Below the pieces are notes generated by a model. That model ran no database searches, had not been told where the DNA came from, and saw only the letters and a list, made by a program, of their open reading frames with translations. DNA of 64,000 nt from Fomes fomentarius (taxonomy: Eukaryota; Basidiomycota; Agaricomycetes; Polyporales; Polyporaceae): positions 806,001-870,000 of the forward strand of contig JABYQN010000002.1 of the NCBI GenBank assembly GCA_022606135.1. Direction: 5' to 3'. Of this stretch, positions 22,950 through 34,082 are shown one piece after another. Each line of letters opens with the position of its first letter. Within the stretch, counting starts at the first letter, position 1. A program made the position numbers and the translations under genes.

Positions 22950-23545
22950 TTCCGATGCACACTAAATTCATCGCAAGAACACACCCACACTTCCCATTTG
23001 GAGTTATCTGAACATTCAAAGTGAACTCCTCAAAGCTCGTGTTGCAGCAGGGCTGCGCATCGCCGATAGTCGTAAGTGCATCCAGCGACACTAGCACCTC
23101 CGTAGTGTATGAATCCCGCAGCCACAATGAACAGCCAACCTGCGGTTCGTCATCGCCGGAGAGTCGCGGAAGTCGAATCAAAGCTGGAATTGTCGTAAAG
23201 CTCCGTTTCACAGCATCAGAGGTGCAGGGGGAACACATCGCGCCGGAACTGTGATGTCAAACTCAAACTCAAGTCAATGCTCCTCGCATCTCGTCAGGTA
23301 AGTCGACTGAATTCCCTGATACAGCTCACTAGGCCGAAGCTCACGGACTAGATGCTCGCAGTTGCTCGCATATAGATGAGGGCAGCAAATGAGCGCGCAT
23401 AACCACTCTTTCCCCCATCTCAGTGACCCCCTCGGACAGGAGCGTCGGACTGGTGGCGGGAATCCGCTGCTACCCAAGGCATACGTCATCTGCTGTAGCT
23501 TCGCGCTCACCCTCACTGTGTACCGTGCAATCCAACAAAAACACG

Positions 23546-25007
23546 ATGCCAATCACGTACGAACAGCAGCTCGACTTCGCGAAAGTTTTCGGGGAAAGTC
23601 TCTTCTATGGTGCGGCATGAGCAGTGTCTGTGTGCATTCTTCGTTTTTTGACTGACTGATTTTGCATTCCTCGATGTCTACTCTCAGGCGCTGATTGCGT
23701 CCTCATGATCGCCGTATTGCACATACAACTGTAATCACGAGCTACACCCGTGCACTATGCTCGCACATTCTGTTTTTTGTCATTCTCATACACCTCGGAC
23801 TTACAGTACATCACAACGTCTTATGCCAACACACAAGTTCATGCTAGCCCTGGCCGACCTCATGTTTATCTTGACGACCATACACATATGCTTGCTGTTG
23901 TATGAGACGTTCACTGCCACTATTCCGCCTCGAATACTTCAGACCGCCGTCGCAGTTGCCCAAGTCGAAGTGCGTGCTCTATTATCTTCAACGAGTATCA
24001 TGAAATAATTGAATTCGCGACACACAGCTGGCGATAGGCGATTTAGTGCTGATTTGGCGGGTATGGGTGGTATGGAACCGTAGCATCCGCATTGTGATCC
24101 TCCCTGCGCTTGCACTCATAGCTGGACTCGGTGCATCTCCCTCTATGCCTTCGTGATCGTTCTCGACTTCTGATCTGGTATGTGCACACAGGCGTGGGGC
24201 TGGCATGGGCCGCAGAGGCAGTGCCGTACAACGATCTGTCCAGGTTTCTTCCCGTCCCTTCCGTCATCCTCTCGATCGTGAACACTTCCATGTGCACTGC
24301 CCTCATCGTGGGGAGAGTAGCGTGAGTGCCAAGAATACATGCTCAACCTCGACTGACGGTAATTGGTGATCTTCATGGTCTGCAGCTATCTGGACTACCT
24401 GGCCAATCGATACAAGCTCAGATCTGGCTCAGGGAGGGACCACACATATCGCAGCGTCATTCTCATGCTTATCGAAAGTGGAGCGGTCCTCACTTGTGCA
24501 CATGTAAGCCATGACCCTCGTCCTCGTCCTGGAAAGATGTACCTGATCACTGACGAGTCCCGATGTAGCTCATCAGCCTGACTCTCGCGCGACTAAAGCA
24601 TCCAGGCCTCCACGTTATGCTCAACATTCTTATTCCGCTCTCAGTGCGTCTCTCTTACATCCTCCTCCTAAGCTGACTTTGATATGTCTCCTCTCTCCTT
24701 CGCTATCTTCCGACACTCTCCTCCCCTCCCCTCCCCATAGAACATCGTCCCGACAGCCATAATCGTCCTCTCGCATTTCAAGCTCGCCCTAGGGGACACT
24801 ATGAACGAGACCACAGGAAGCATGCGCTTCGCGACGCGCGTCGAAGAGTCCACCTTGGCGCATGGCACGCTCTCAGTACCCATGCACAAGCTCAACCCGA
24901 CACGAAGTCTGGGAACAGGGTCGGCGACGCGAGTTGGGGCATCGCTTGACTTTCCTCCAGATATTGAGAAACAAGCGCACCTCTCGTGTGTGTACGTGGC
25001 GAGGTGA
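23546..25007 (+). CDS. Polytopic membrane protein, about seven helices (copy B)
   Basis: ATG at 23546 (MPITYEQQLDFAKVFGES). The same eight-exon structure as copy A is present, with all introns at the same positions and valid GT-AG ends. Helical segments are nearly identical (MLALADLMFILTTIHICLLL is unchanged). Differences cluster in the Ser/Thr-rich C-terminal tail, where B carries a four-residue insertion (LAHGT in place of LG) and stops at a TGA (25005-25007) about a dozen residues before the end of copy A. The preserved frame over all eight exons suggests both copies are functional. Role unknown; the conserved membrane core with a diverging tail fits a shared transport or sensing core with separate cytosolic regulation, which is inference. 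Confidence 0.8.
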
Positions 25008-26353
25008 GGGAGTAAAGAGTGCAGTCCAAGAGTGGGATATGGCTGTAGACTCAGATGTGTGGATCAGGCATTCGGGAGTCGGTCGGAAGTGCTTGGATAG
25101 GGATCACCGTGATGTACTGAGAAGTATGACAAAGTCCAAGTTGTACGATTATATGTCCTCGAGAGATCCCGTTGTATTTGTTGTGGGCCGATGTATCACG
25201 CTTGGCTGCCTATATCAAAGGCAGATATACCAATGGGTACTCTATGGTGATTATGAGCTGCTTACAGCGCGACCTTGCTCGTCACTCTGTGCGACGCCGA
25301 CCCTCCCAATCACCATCATCCACACCACAGTTCCACTCCTTGGCCGATGCATCCTTCAACTCGCACAGCTGCTCACGTCCATCCTCAAGAACCCGCGGTC
25401 AAGCAGCACCGCGAACTGGGATGCATACACTCCAGTGCCGTGTCCCTTTTCCCTTTTGTTGCCGCTTTCCCTGGCTCTCCCACTGTCGCGTAGCATATTT
25501 TAATACGGCTTCTGAGGGTCGGACAACTCTTAACGAGAACGGGAACACAAGCCTCCCACTCATTGTATGCATTGCAAGCAGTGCCAAGAAGATAAGTCGA
25601 CCAAGCCACGAAAGACGTAATCCTGTCGTGTATAGTAACGGACTGACTGTGAACGTTGCAGAGAGTGTGTCACAAGGCAGTTCTAGGTACGAGATGAGCA
25701 AACGAGGATTGTGGGAGTCGCAGTGCAAGTTACAGAGCTCGTAGTCGTAGTCGAGACAGACAGGACAGTCAGCCATGGAATGGCATGCCGAAGTCGCAGG
25801 CAAGAAAGGAGCGGAGTCAACCAGACTGGAGACTTGAGAATATGACTCAACGAGGAGTACGGAAAGGGGAGTGTAGTAGTGTTGGGAGACTGGGAGACTG
25901 GGATGGATATCGTTACTGAGCGACGACTATTCTCCTGGAAGTTCTGCTCTGTGAGATATGGACCGGAATGATGGAGTGTGTTGGCACAGACCTGTCAAAC
26001 TTGGAGACGGAATGAGGCGAAAACGATGACGAGAGCGATCACAGCAACGATGGCGAGAGCGATGACACATAAACTGTGAGGAGATGAGTAGAGGATCTAA
26101 AGGCGGATTTATAGACAATGAAACGTTCCGGTCATGGCTACGCCGAACAGGAGATGAATAAAGCACTGATTTCTTTGATTGTGGAGCCGGTGAACAAGAT
26201 GAGATTCGAATAATATTAGGATCACAGTGAGCTGGGCGGGTTAAGAGAGATAGCTTCATATGTGGTACGTCAAACTCACCAAATTCTCGGACTCCAGGTC
26301 AGAATCCCCTCGATGAGTACTCAATCCTCCTGCATCCGTTCAAGAATGAGGTA
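25008..26353. other. Intergenic between the two genes of unit B
   Basis: Includes 25255-25525, similar to 20000-20290 in unit A, and 25600-26320, similar to 16500-17440. Around 25780-25800 lies the empty site (GAAGTCGCAGG then CAAGAAAGG) matching the LINE fragment insertion of unit A. No gene was recognised; the 213-codon plus frame at 24862 overlaps the end of the membrane protein gene in another phase. Confidence 0.5.
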
Positions 26354-27819
26354 TTAGACGTGATATGCACACCATGCACATGCACACGCACCGAGCATCT
26401 TCCTTCTGAAACCTCCATCATTTGACACAGGGTCAAGTTGATGCATTGTTGATGAGCTGACCCCCAAGTCATTTGTTGCGATATCTTCTTCGTTCTCTTC
26501 CGTACTGGGAGTTATCTCGTCTTCAGTAAGCCATAGGTGGGGACGGTCTAAAAGCACCAGTGATAAAATGCTGCATCATGGACATGAGAAACACGTACCA
26601 TACATGTACAACTCAATCGTCACTGCGTGAAAACGGCTTGGCAGCCGGCGCACCATCTGTTTCTTCCACCACGCCTCGTTGTAATCATCATCGTTCTCCC
26701 AGAGCTTGAAGCGGAGTTGACTCAATGAGGGAAACCCATCTAGAACTTTGAGCATATTTGCTCCGACCAAAAGTTTCAGTAGACCACTGCGGTCAACGAG
26801 GTAGCTCCAATTCCGAGGCGTTACTAGTGTGTGAGGGGAGTGGAGAGTGGGGAACAAGGAAACCTTCAGAACATGAAGGGCTGGGCCTGATGACACACTA
26901 CTTAGAATCCAGAAGAGTCTCCTGATTTTACTCATTGACTGAGGATCATAGGTGTCATCCTGCTCGTCTGAGGTGAGGTCGATATCGAGTGTTTGTAACC
27001 GATGGAAGTCTTGAATGCATTGCAGCAGTTCAACTACTATTGGTGAGTTGAAGGCCAGATACCGATAGCTATAATACATACGTGAGATCTCCTCTTCACT
27101 GAAGTGTAAAGATAGGTCCACCACAGCGTCTCCAAAGTAATGTGGCGGAAATGTGATGCATACACTCGTACCCTATGTAAAACATCTAGATCAGAGTAAC
27201 GCTATCCAGGAAAATTACGCACTCTCAACTTGAGCTTCTTGAGCTTTGAGAGTGCTGCGGGGTTCCCGTTTTGTGAGCGCCGAGCGCCGAGTGCTGCAAT
27301 TGGCTCCATTCCCGTCAAGGACTCATCTCCAGTAAGAGTGAGTTGTTCCAACTTTATGAGTGATCTGACGAAGCGCAGGAGGCCACGTGCCGTTGATTTT
27401 GATACCATTAACTTCAGCCTCACGATTCCCAACAAGGAGAACGGATACAGACATGTGTCTGCAAAACGAGGTGAGTAGTCCTTCCAGTCTATGCCGTATA
27501 TGTTGATGATGACGCAGTTCTGCAGTAGGCGAGCGAACTGCGTAAACGGTATGTACCCCGCAACAACCACTTTGAGCTTGACGACCAGATGTGCGAGGTG
27601 GGAGTTTTCTTCCAGAGTCCGCAAAAGGGGTTCGACCTGATCTGACCGCCGTAGGTGCACTGTGCGGTACATATTGAGCCGGCTTCGAGGGAGCCAGGCG
27701 GAACAAACGAGGGCGGTGTCGTACCAGGGCGTCCATGAGCGCCATGGATCAGATAGAGGTAGGTCGCATGAGTCGATAATGTGCTCGCATGTCTCGACAG
27801 GGAGGCGACTGTTGTCCAT
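26354..27819 (-). CDS. F-box-like / leucine-rich protein (copy B, intact)
   Basis: Three exons (27819-27223, 27172-26599, 26547-26354) join in frame to 454 codons. The N-terminus MDNSRLPVETCEHIIDSCDL is F-box-like and is followed by ALVCSAWLPRSRLNMYRTVHL, a common continuation in basidiomycete F-box proteins. The body is leucine-rich with repeating strands and helices (LLRFVRSLIKLEQLTLTG, ALSKLKKLKLRV, LQCIQDFHRLQTLDIDL, DGFPSLSQLRFKL). This is consistent with an LRR-like substrate-binding part. F-box proteins link targets to the SCF ubiquitin ligase through Skp1; the target here is unknown. Start at 27819 was chosen because it places the F-box at the very N-terminus; an in-frame upstream start at 27990 would add about 57 residues with no recognisable content. 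Confidence 0.78.
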
Positions 27820-28389
27820 GGCTAGTAGGTCAAGCAACAAAGAGGCGAAGCAGACGCCTTCGGACGCATCAAGCTGTACTCGCAATATATATGTGTGCAT
27901 CCGTCCAGAGCACCAGTGGCGGCCTATATCTGGTTGAAGTACATCCCCATGGATCCCTGTGTCAACCTGCGGTACCACTAGGCAGTGCATGTGTGTCTGC
28001 TCCGACCGAGCATATCATCCGATGAATACTCTTACCTAGCTTCGTTGACAGTATGATGAAGGATAATACACTAGGGAATGGATCTCGATGGTGATTATCA
28101 TTCACCATTTCCTTGAGAGTGATCACCTATAAGTTCAGCACCAGCAGATGAGGTACACTCATTGAGACCTAGAAAAGGCCCGCATCCCCTTCTGAATGGC
28201 GAAGTTAACTCCTCGAGCCGCGACAATCACGTCACCTCGCTTAGCAAAGGCCGGGATCACAACGGCTGCACCTCTGTGACACTGTCTACGGTGTATATTA
28301 GTACATATACTATTGTGATAGGCTGTTCAAGTCTCCCGAAAGTTGACAACGATAGAAAGTCCGGAGACAAAGCACAAGCCAGAGCAGAC

Positions 28390-28447
28390 TCAGTACAGGA
28401 TGTATCCGCGAGAGGTTGATATCCTCGCGGATACATCCGCTACACTG
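28390..28447. repeat. Short perfect hairpin
   Basis: GGATGTATCCGCGAG at 28398-28412 is followed by its exact reverse complement at 28424-28438, with an 11-base loop. The arms extend imperfectly outward through CTCAGT. The homologous place in unit A (about 21855) lacks this insertion. Confidence 0.85.
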
Positions 28448-28512
28448 AGAACCTAGAGATGTTCACAGTTGAGCGGCAGGAGCACAAGCGCTCATATGCA
28501 GAGGTTATTGGT

Positions 28513-28654
28513 CGCATCACCGGATATCCAGGCCATGATATCCAGGCCGTGATATGGCCGAGAACTTCGATAGCCATCCATAGTTTTTTGTGATATCTAT
28601 GGATGGCCATCAAATATCTCTGCCATTTCACGGTCCTGGATATCCGGTCGTGCG
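28513..28654. repeat. Long imperfect foldback (about 60-bp arms)
   Basis: The left arm contains ACCGGATATCCAGG and then ...GCCATCCATAG. After a 13-base loop with TTTTTT, the right arm is CTATGGATGGC... through CCTGGATATCCGGT. The innermost 11 bp and the outer 14 bp pair perfectly, and most bases between them pair as well. The left arm carries a 14-bp internal direct repeat (ATATCCAGGCC twice) that bulges out. Absent from unit A. Confidence 0.8.
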
Positions 28655-29943
28655 TTCCCAGTGTTTGACCTCTACGGCCCTTCTCTCTCTTTCTCACTAG
28701 CACTGCGCGGCCGCGCCGCAGTCAAGATAGATGTATAGAAAACCCAACGCGACCGTCGTAACTTTAGTGAGAGCATACGAGTGCAAGGGGATTAACGATG
28801 GAATGCCTCAGCCTATGTATCTTACTTGTCATTTCGCATCCGGTGATGCACCTTAGCCCGATTGATCCGAAGGACACTCACCTGTCTTGGCCCCCTGCTG
28901 GGCTGGTGAATGGGTCTCAGCAACTCTCAGGGCGTATGCGCCCCTTCATTATTTGGTTTAAGCCATGGAGGGTAGAAATTTCGCGACCGCAGTTCGAGAG
29001 TGTGGGCGCTTGCAGCGAGCTCATGGAGGGCGGGGAAGGTGGAGGAGGAACACACATTTCGGACGAGAGGTAAGCGCGCTCATGCTCTGTCCCAAATAGT
29101 AGATGCACGTCCCACCGCTCACGAGTCCCACTACCTGAGCTCTCACTGTGTATATGGCCATTGGCAAATCACTTCAAGTTCAGGGCGCTACACACATGTG
29201 CGCATTACGATCCGTGTGCACGGGAACACAGTCAGATGCAGAGCCTGTCCTGCGGGCACTCTCACAGGACGGCTGAAGACGTGATAGTTAATGCTTGTCA
29301 ATGAATTCCGAGATGGTGACCTTAACAGATACCCCGGCAGTGACGCAATATGACTTGTATACTAGGCATCACTGCTCCCAACACGCTCACTCGACCACCT
29401 CCCCCTTCTGACACTGTGCCATTGTGAACGACTGAACGCGTGCGAAAACCTTGCAGCGACGGTGCTTATAGTGCGGACGGTCATCACCACCCTCGACACG
29501 GAGACGGAGACAGGAATGGCTCCTGCATTCATGATACTATGATTCTGGAATACATTGTGAGGACACAATCTTTGCAACTGGTGCTTGGTTGATCTTGGTA
29601 CCCCCTTCCGTATACTCTACATATAAACAAGAACTCCCGAAACTTGAACTTTTCATAGATTCGGCTGTTCCACTCTTCTCCGGAATCGCGCTCTGCACGT
29701 TCACCCCTGCACGTCGACGCGCCGTTTGTACAGCACGCGTCGTAGCAGGGCTCAGGGAGTAGGAATACAGGATGCCCCACGTCTGCCGGGTCACTCTTCG
29801 CGTCCGAACACGTGCAGCGACATGTTAAGTTGCACTTGCCCTCATCTTGCTCTCATTCCCTCATCTCCTCCCATCTCTCCTCATAGCTATACTCCAGCCT
29901 CACGCCCTCAAATAAACGACTGGCAAAGCCTGTGTGACCCGCG

Positions 29944-32668
29944 ATGTGGTGGATGCTCCTTCGCCTCCACCTCCTGACACCTATCGTCTGGTATACTGTT
30001 TCCTGTTTCAACTCTGCCTACATCGTCCGCTCCAGCTCGGTCCTTCATTCTGCATATATCCTCCACGCCGTCGCCGCTGGCGCCCTTACCTACCTCACAA
30101 TACGTGATATGGACTACGACGCCCTCGAGCAGGAATCTGGTACCAAGGAGCTGCTCTCCGCGGCTTTTTGGCGTGTCTGGTTGCTGTGCAGATGGATCTT
30201 CAACGCTCTCCGGCTGGCGTATCGCACGCTGCCGACGGTTATCACAGGTGTACGGCGAGGCAACACTCCTCTGACCACGAGAATGAAGACAGTGGTGACT
30301 ATCTGCGATGCGGCTTGGGTGAAGCGTGAACCGTTTGGCGCCACCGCTCGGATCGCTCGGATAACACCCACGCTCGACATCCCGGACCCCTGGTTGAACT
30401 TGCCTCAACGTACATATCATCTCCGCGACTCTCCACTGGAATACGTCAAGGTACTCAACACTGGCGCAAGAACGGTAGCATGGATACCCGCCATCCGTTG
30501 GCTCGCTCTCGCTGGTCTGCACGCGTCTATGGCGTCGCTACAATGGAGCGCTCTCCTGTGCTCATGGCTGTACTTGAAAGACCCAGGACTTGTCATCTGC
30601 CTCAAATCCCTGGTAGTGTCTAGATGCTGTGCAACGACGACCTCAGAGCGCGAGACCTTTAAACACTACGCGATTCAAGTGTGGAAGAGAGCCGTCCTAC
30701 ACGGAAAATCGACGTGGTGCTGTGTGACCTCCGCGATGGTCTGGGTCCAGGTACGTTCGTTGATATATGCCTCCGAGTATGAAGTAATCCATAAACCTCA
30801 TGCAGTCGACGCGGCCATTGCAAATGGAGAACCGTGAGATTATACTCCGTCTATCATCCATCACCGTTCGAGTTTTCACACCACTCAACTGCAACCCCAC
30901 TCCGTTCACGACGAATATCGTGAGATATTACCGCATTCTCGCCTGTCCCAAATGTCGGCTCGACACCACACTCAGGGTTCTCAGTGCGCCCCGGTCAGCA
31001 ACTAAAACAACGCTACAGATGCTGCACTACGCATATAGCCTGGCATACAGCACACATATCGCCGCCAGAGGTAGATCGGTCATGCTCTGTCTCTTCAGCT
31101 CATGCGACGTATCTGTGCTACAATACGGCGGACGCCTCATCGAGGTCGCTCTTAGTCAGTTGTGCAATTCCTTCGGATCACTATTGAGGGCTTTCAACCG
31201 ATCGCTGAGCCTTTCTCTCCCCAGTGTAGGGTCTCAGTCGCTCGTGCCTCTCAGCTCTATCTTCCGCTCGAAGGACCACGCCAAGATGCAGCAGAAGCAA
31301 GCCGGGCTCGATAGCACTAGCTCCAACTCGGACTCGAACGCCAACTCGGACCGACGGAGGCCTCGTATACGCAAATCGCTATCCCTCGGCGCGCTGGATT
31401 GGGTCCTCGACGACCCGGAGCTCAGAGACAGCTTCGACGACGACTGGGAGCTTCGCCGGCGCATGCGGCCGCTGCCATTCGACTTCAATTTCAACTTCGA
31501 CCATATCGACCGTGAATCCAGTGCGGGGGAGACGGTTGGGAATCATGTGGGGCGCGCGACGACGGCTGCCTTAACGTCTATGCTTGGGCGAGCTACCGAC
31601 GATGTAGACGCAAATCAGACGGGAGACACGCATGGTAAACAAGAAAAACAACACCTCGCGTCCGCCGTTGCGTTGGTCCGACAGGGCTTCCAGCAAGCTG
31701 TGCAGTGGACGGAGGCGTCGCAGTTCAAGGCAGGCTATATTCTCTGGGACTCGCTGTATAAGGCGAAGAACCAGGCGAAGAACCCCACTCTTCCATCGTG
31801 TTTGAATGACGCGTCTGGCTCTTCCTCTGCATCTGCTGCTCTGCGCCCTGATGCAGGTCCTTCTGCATCAACCATCTTGACCGCTGCTCCTGCCAGGCCT
31901 TCGCCTCTCTGTGTGTCTATCGCCTCAGCTACCGATTTACGAGGACAAGTGATAACGACGACTGAGCCGCAGAACGGTGCCAGTACCCCCGAGGAGCCGA
32001 AACACGTGAAGCTATCGCGGAGGATGCGGACACGTCTGCGTCTCGCAGTAGAAGCTGCTGCTGCTGCTGAGTCCGATCAAGCTGGGGATGGTCTAGGGGC
32101 AGGTTACGATATCCTTCCCGCTACTGGTCCTACTGGACCTCCTGCTTCTATCGTCGACGGTGCCTCTACGATGGTCGGACCTGCCGGACCGGGTACTTTT
32201 ACTAGAACGACGGGCGCGGGCGTCCTAGCAGGAGATGACATATCGCCCAAGAAGAAGCGTGTACGCCGAGGCGGGCGCGGGCGGAACAACACAATGGAGC
32301 TCGGGATGGCCTTCGCGCGTGCAGCCGCTGCTGCGGTACGGCGCGCCATCAGGCTCGGGTCGGTTGCAGAGCTGCAGCTTGGGGACGAGGAACGAACTGG
32401 AGTTGCGAAAGCGGACGAAGAGAGGTGGAACGCTTACGGGATCGATGAGCGCAAGCGCGTCGAGGGAGAAGGGATGAAAGGAGAAGGGGCCAGCGTGGTT
32501 GCTCAAGCCGAGGCTTGGGCGCAGAGGCTTGTTGCGGTGAACACCTGCTACAGGATCCTCGCAGCCCTGAAAGCACACGTACATGTGGCTGTTGTTCCAG
32601 AGAAGGTCGGGACATGCCGCTGTACAGGGCTTTGTGACGAGCATGGAAAGCGTTACGGTGGGTGCTGA
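29944..32668 (+). CDS. Large membrane-associated protein of unknown function, 889 residues
   Basis: Two exons (29944-30750 and 30806-32668) join in frame across a 55-bp intron with GTACGT...GCAG ends. The N-terminal 270 residues hold several hydrophobic stretches (LLTPIVWYTVSCF, SAYILHAVAAGALTYL, IRWLALAGLHASMASLQW, ALLCSWLYL) among basic loops. The C-terminal part is Ser/Ala-rich, with a charged motif KSLSLGALDWVLDDPELRDSFDDDWELRR, a nuclear-signal-like KKKRVRRGGRGRN, and a helix-rich end with a Cys cluster (VGTCRCTGLCDEHGKRYGGC). No known family was recognised. Upstream pyrimidine tracts and an ATG with A at -3 context favour 29944 as the start. The gene at 34083 has a similar layout (membrane part, then acidic tail) and the two may be related, though I cannot align them convincingly. 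Confidence 0.65.
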
Positions 32669-34082
32669 GAGCGGCATGGGTATGGTGGGAGCGTGATCGT
32701 GGTGTGTGATTTTTGGACAATCGCGGAATTCGGGGCTGTCTACATGTTTGTTGTTTTCGTTTCAAGTTTGGTACCGTCTAGTCTAGCTTTGTCGCATATC
32801 TCTTCGAAGACGTTCGTGCTTATGGGGTGGTCGCTCGCGAGCAGGAGCCTGAGGACAGATCCAGGAGGCACTAGTCTTTAAGTGGCAACCAGAAAAGTTC
32901 GGGAAAACTGCACCTTTCGGTGGAGATGGGTGAAAATAATTCCACATCTTGGCTCTCATTCTCCAATGGAATTCTCGGCAGAAAGGAAATACTACCTGGA
33001 CTCATTTTCGGCTCAAAGATGCATATGGGCTCGCGATGAGTCACCTTAATTAAGCGCGTCTCATTTCTTGGCGGCCACGACAAGGCTACTGCAGATTCCG
33101 TTCTCTTCCCAATCCACAGCGGCATTGTATATACCTTGTCTAGTATTTACAGTGCACGAACATGTACGCGTTAACCTTCCATGGTGCTGTCGCGCTAGAG
33201 CTGTCGACGGACTTCTTGTGGCCAATTCTGACTCATCAGCGCGTTCTTGCTGTCTATCGAAACAGATTGTTAGCATGGGCGGAGGGGCATATAGGTACAC
33301 TGCCCTGCTCTTGGATCTGAATGTTCTATCCAAACCGAAGTCTGGAGGAGACTGTCGCGATACAGAAGTGGATGGTTTCTCGTCAATGTCTTGGTCCGAG
33401 CTGACTTTGAAGTCATAATGTTTACACACGCTGCGCGAGTTCGACCTTTGACCAGAGGAGGAACGTTCATTTTGTTGTGTAGGTCAACATCGGCCACGAT
33501 CTCGCGGGCACGTTCTCACCTTTCGATCATCAGTGACTGCTCTTTGACCATATTCATATTTTGACCTGGTCTCCAAAATACCAATATAATCGATTCATAG
33601 TTGATCTAAGACACTATTTGGAACCGTTTCTCTTATGGCGAGTCACTCCAACCCGTCTCAACTGACGAGAGCAAGGACGCAGGTATGTGAGCGAACTACT
33701 ACAGTAACCTGTCCTGATCGACATATACTCACTTAGATCAAATATCCCAATAGCTTACACCCCCATCCAGTTTTTGCAGAGTTCTTTGGATGTTCCGTCC
33801 CTGTTGGATGGGCGTAACGATGGCGGTTCACGACAAAGCGCAGTAGGGCCCGTTCTGGAGAACGAAACCGCTCCCGAACAGCGGCCGGGTGGATCACGTT
33901 TCCCGCCAAAGGGCATTCGAATGCGACAGGTGCGTCGATCGTCATACAAAATAGAGTTCAGAACGTGACCCGCGACGGGGACGCGTTGGGTCTCTACTTA
34001 AGGCCTTCAAGATCGCCCCTTCTTCCTCACTTCATCCGCCCATACACGCACCATATACTCGCATATATCTACCACTAGCGCG
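32669..34082. other. Intergenic, nothing recognised
   Basis: Short open frames on both strands, none with domain-like text. A TATA-like CATATACTCGCATATATC lies at about 34050-34068, just before the gene at 34083. No repeats or RNA genes were seen. Confidence 0.4.

Larger units (their letters stand above)
22950..29850. repeat. Tandem block duplication, unit B
   Basis: Direct-orientation partner of unit A, with the same two genes and matching flanks. Identity is highest over the membrane protein exons and much lower between genes, so the duplication is old enough for introns and spacers to drift while the proteins were constrained. The F-box gene is intact here, and the LINE fragment of unit A is absent. 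Two foldback sequences (28390-28447, 28513-28654) occur only in this unit. Confidence 0.8.
27820..29943. other. Intergenic, end of unit B, with foldback sequences
   Basis: 28030-28750 matches parts of unit A in pieces. Two inverted repeats are listed separately. 29780-29850 resembles 22335-22400. The 29830-29943 stretch is pyrimidine-rich (CTCATCTTGCTCTCATTCCC...), typical of a fungal promoter/leader just before the gene at 29944. No gene was called. Confidence 0.45.

Noticed and set aside
24862..25503. 213-codon plus-strand ORF
   Set aside because: It starts in the wrong phase inside the last exon of membrane protein copy B and continues into non-coding DNA.
30800..32668. A separate 622-codon gene starting at ATG 30800
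   Set aside because: That ATG lies within the intron end of the upstream frame. Splicing 30751-30805 joins both frames into one 889-residue protein.
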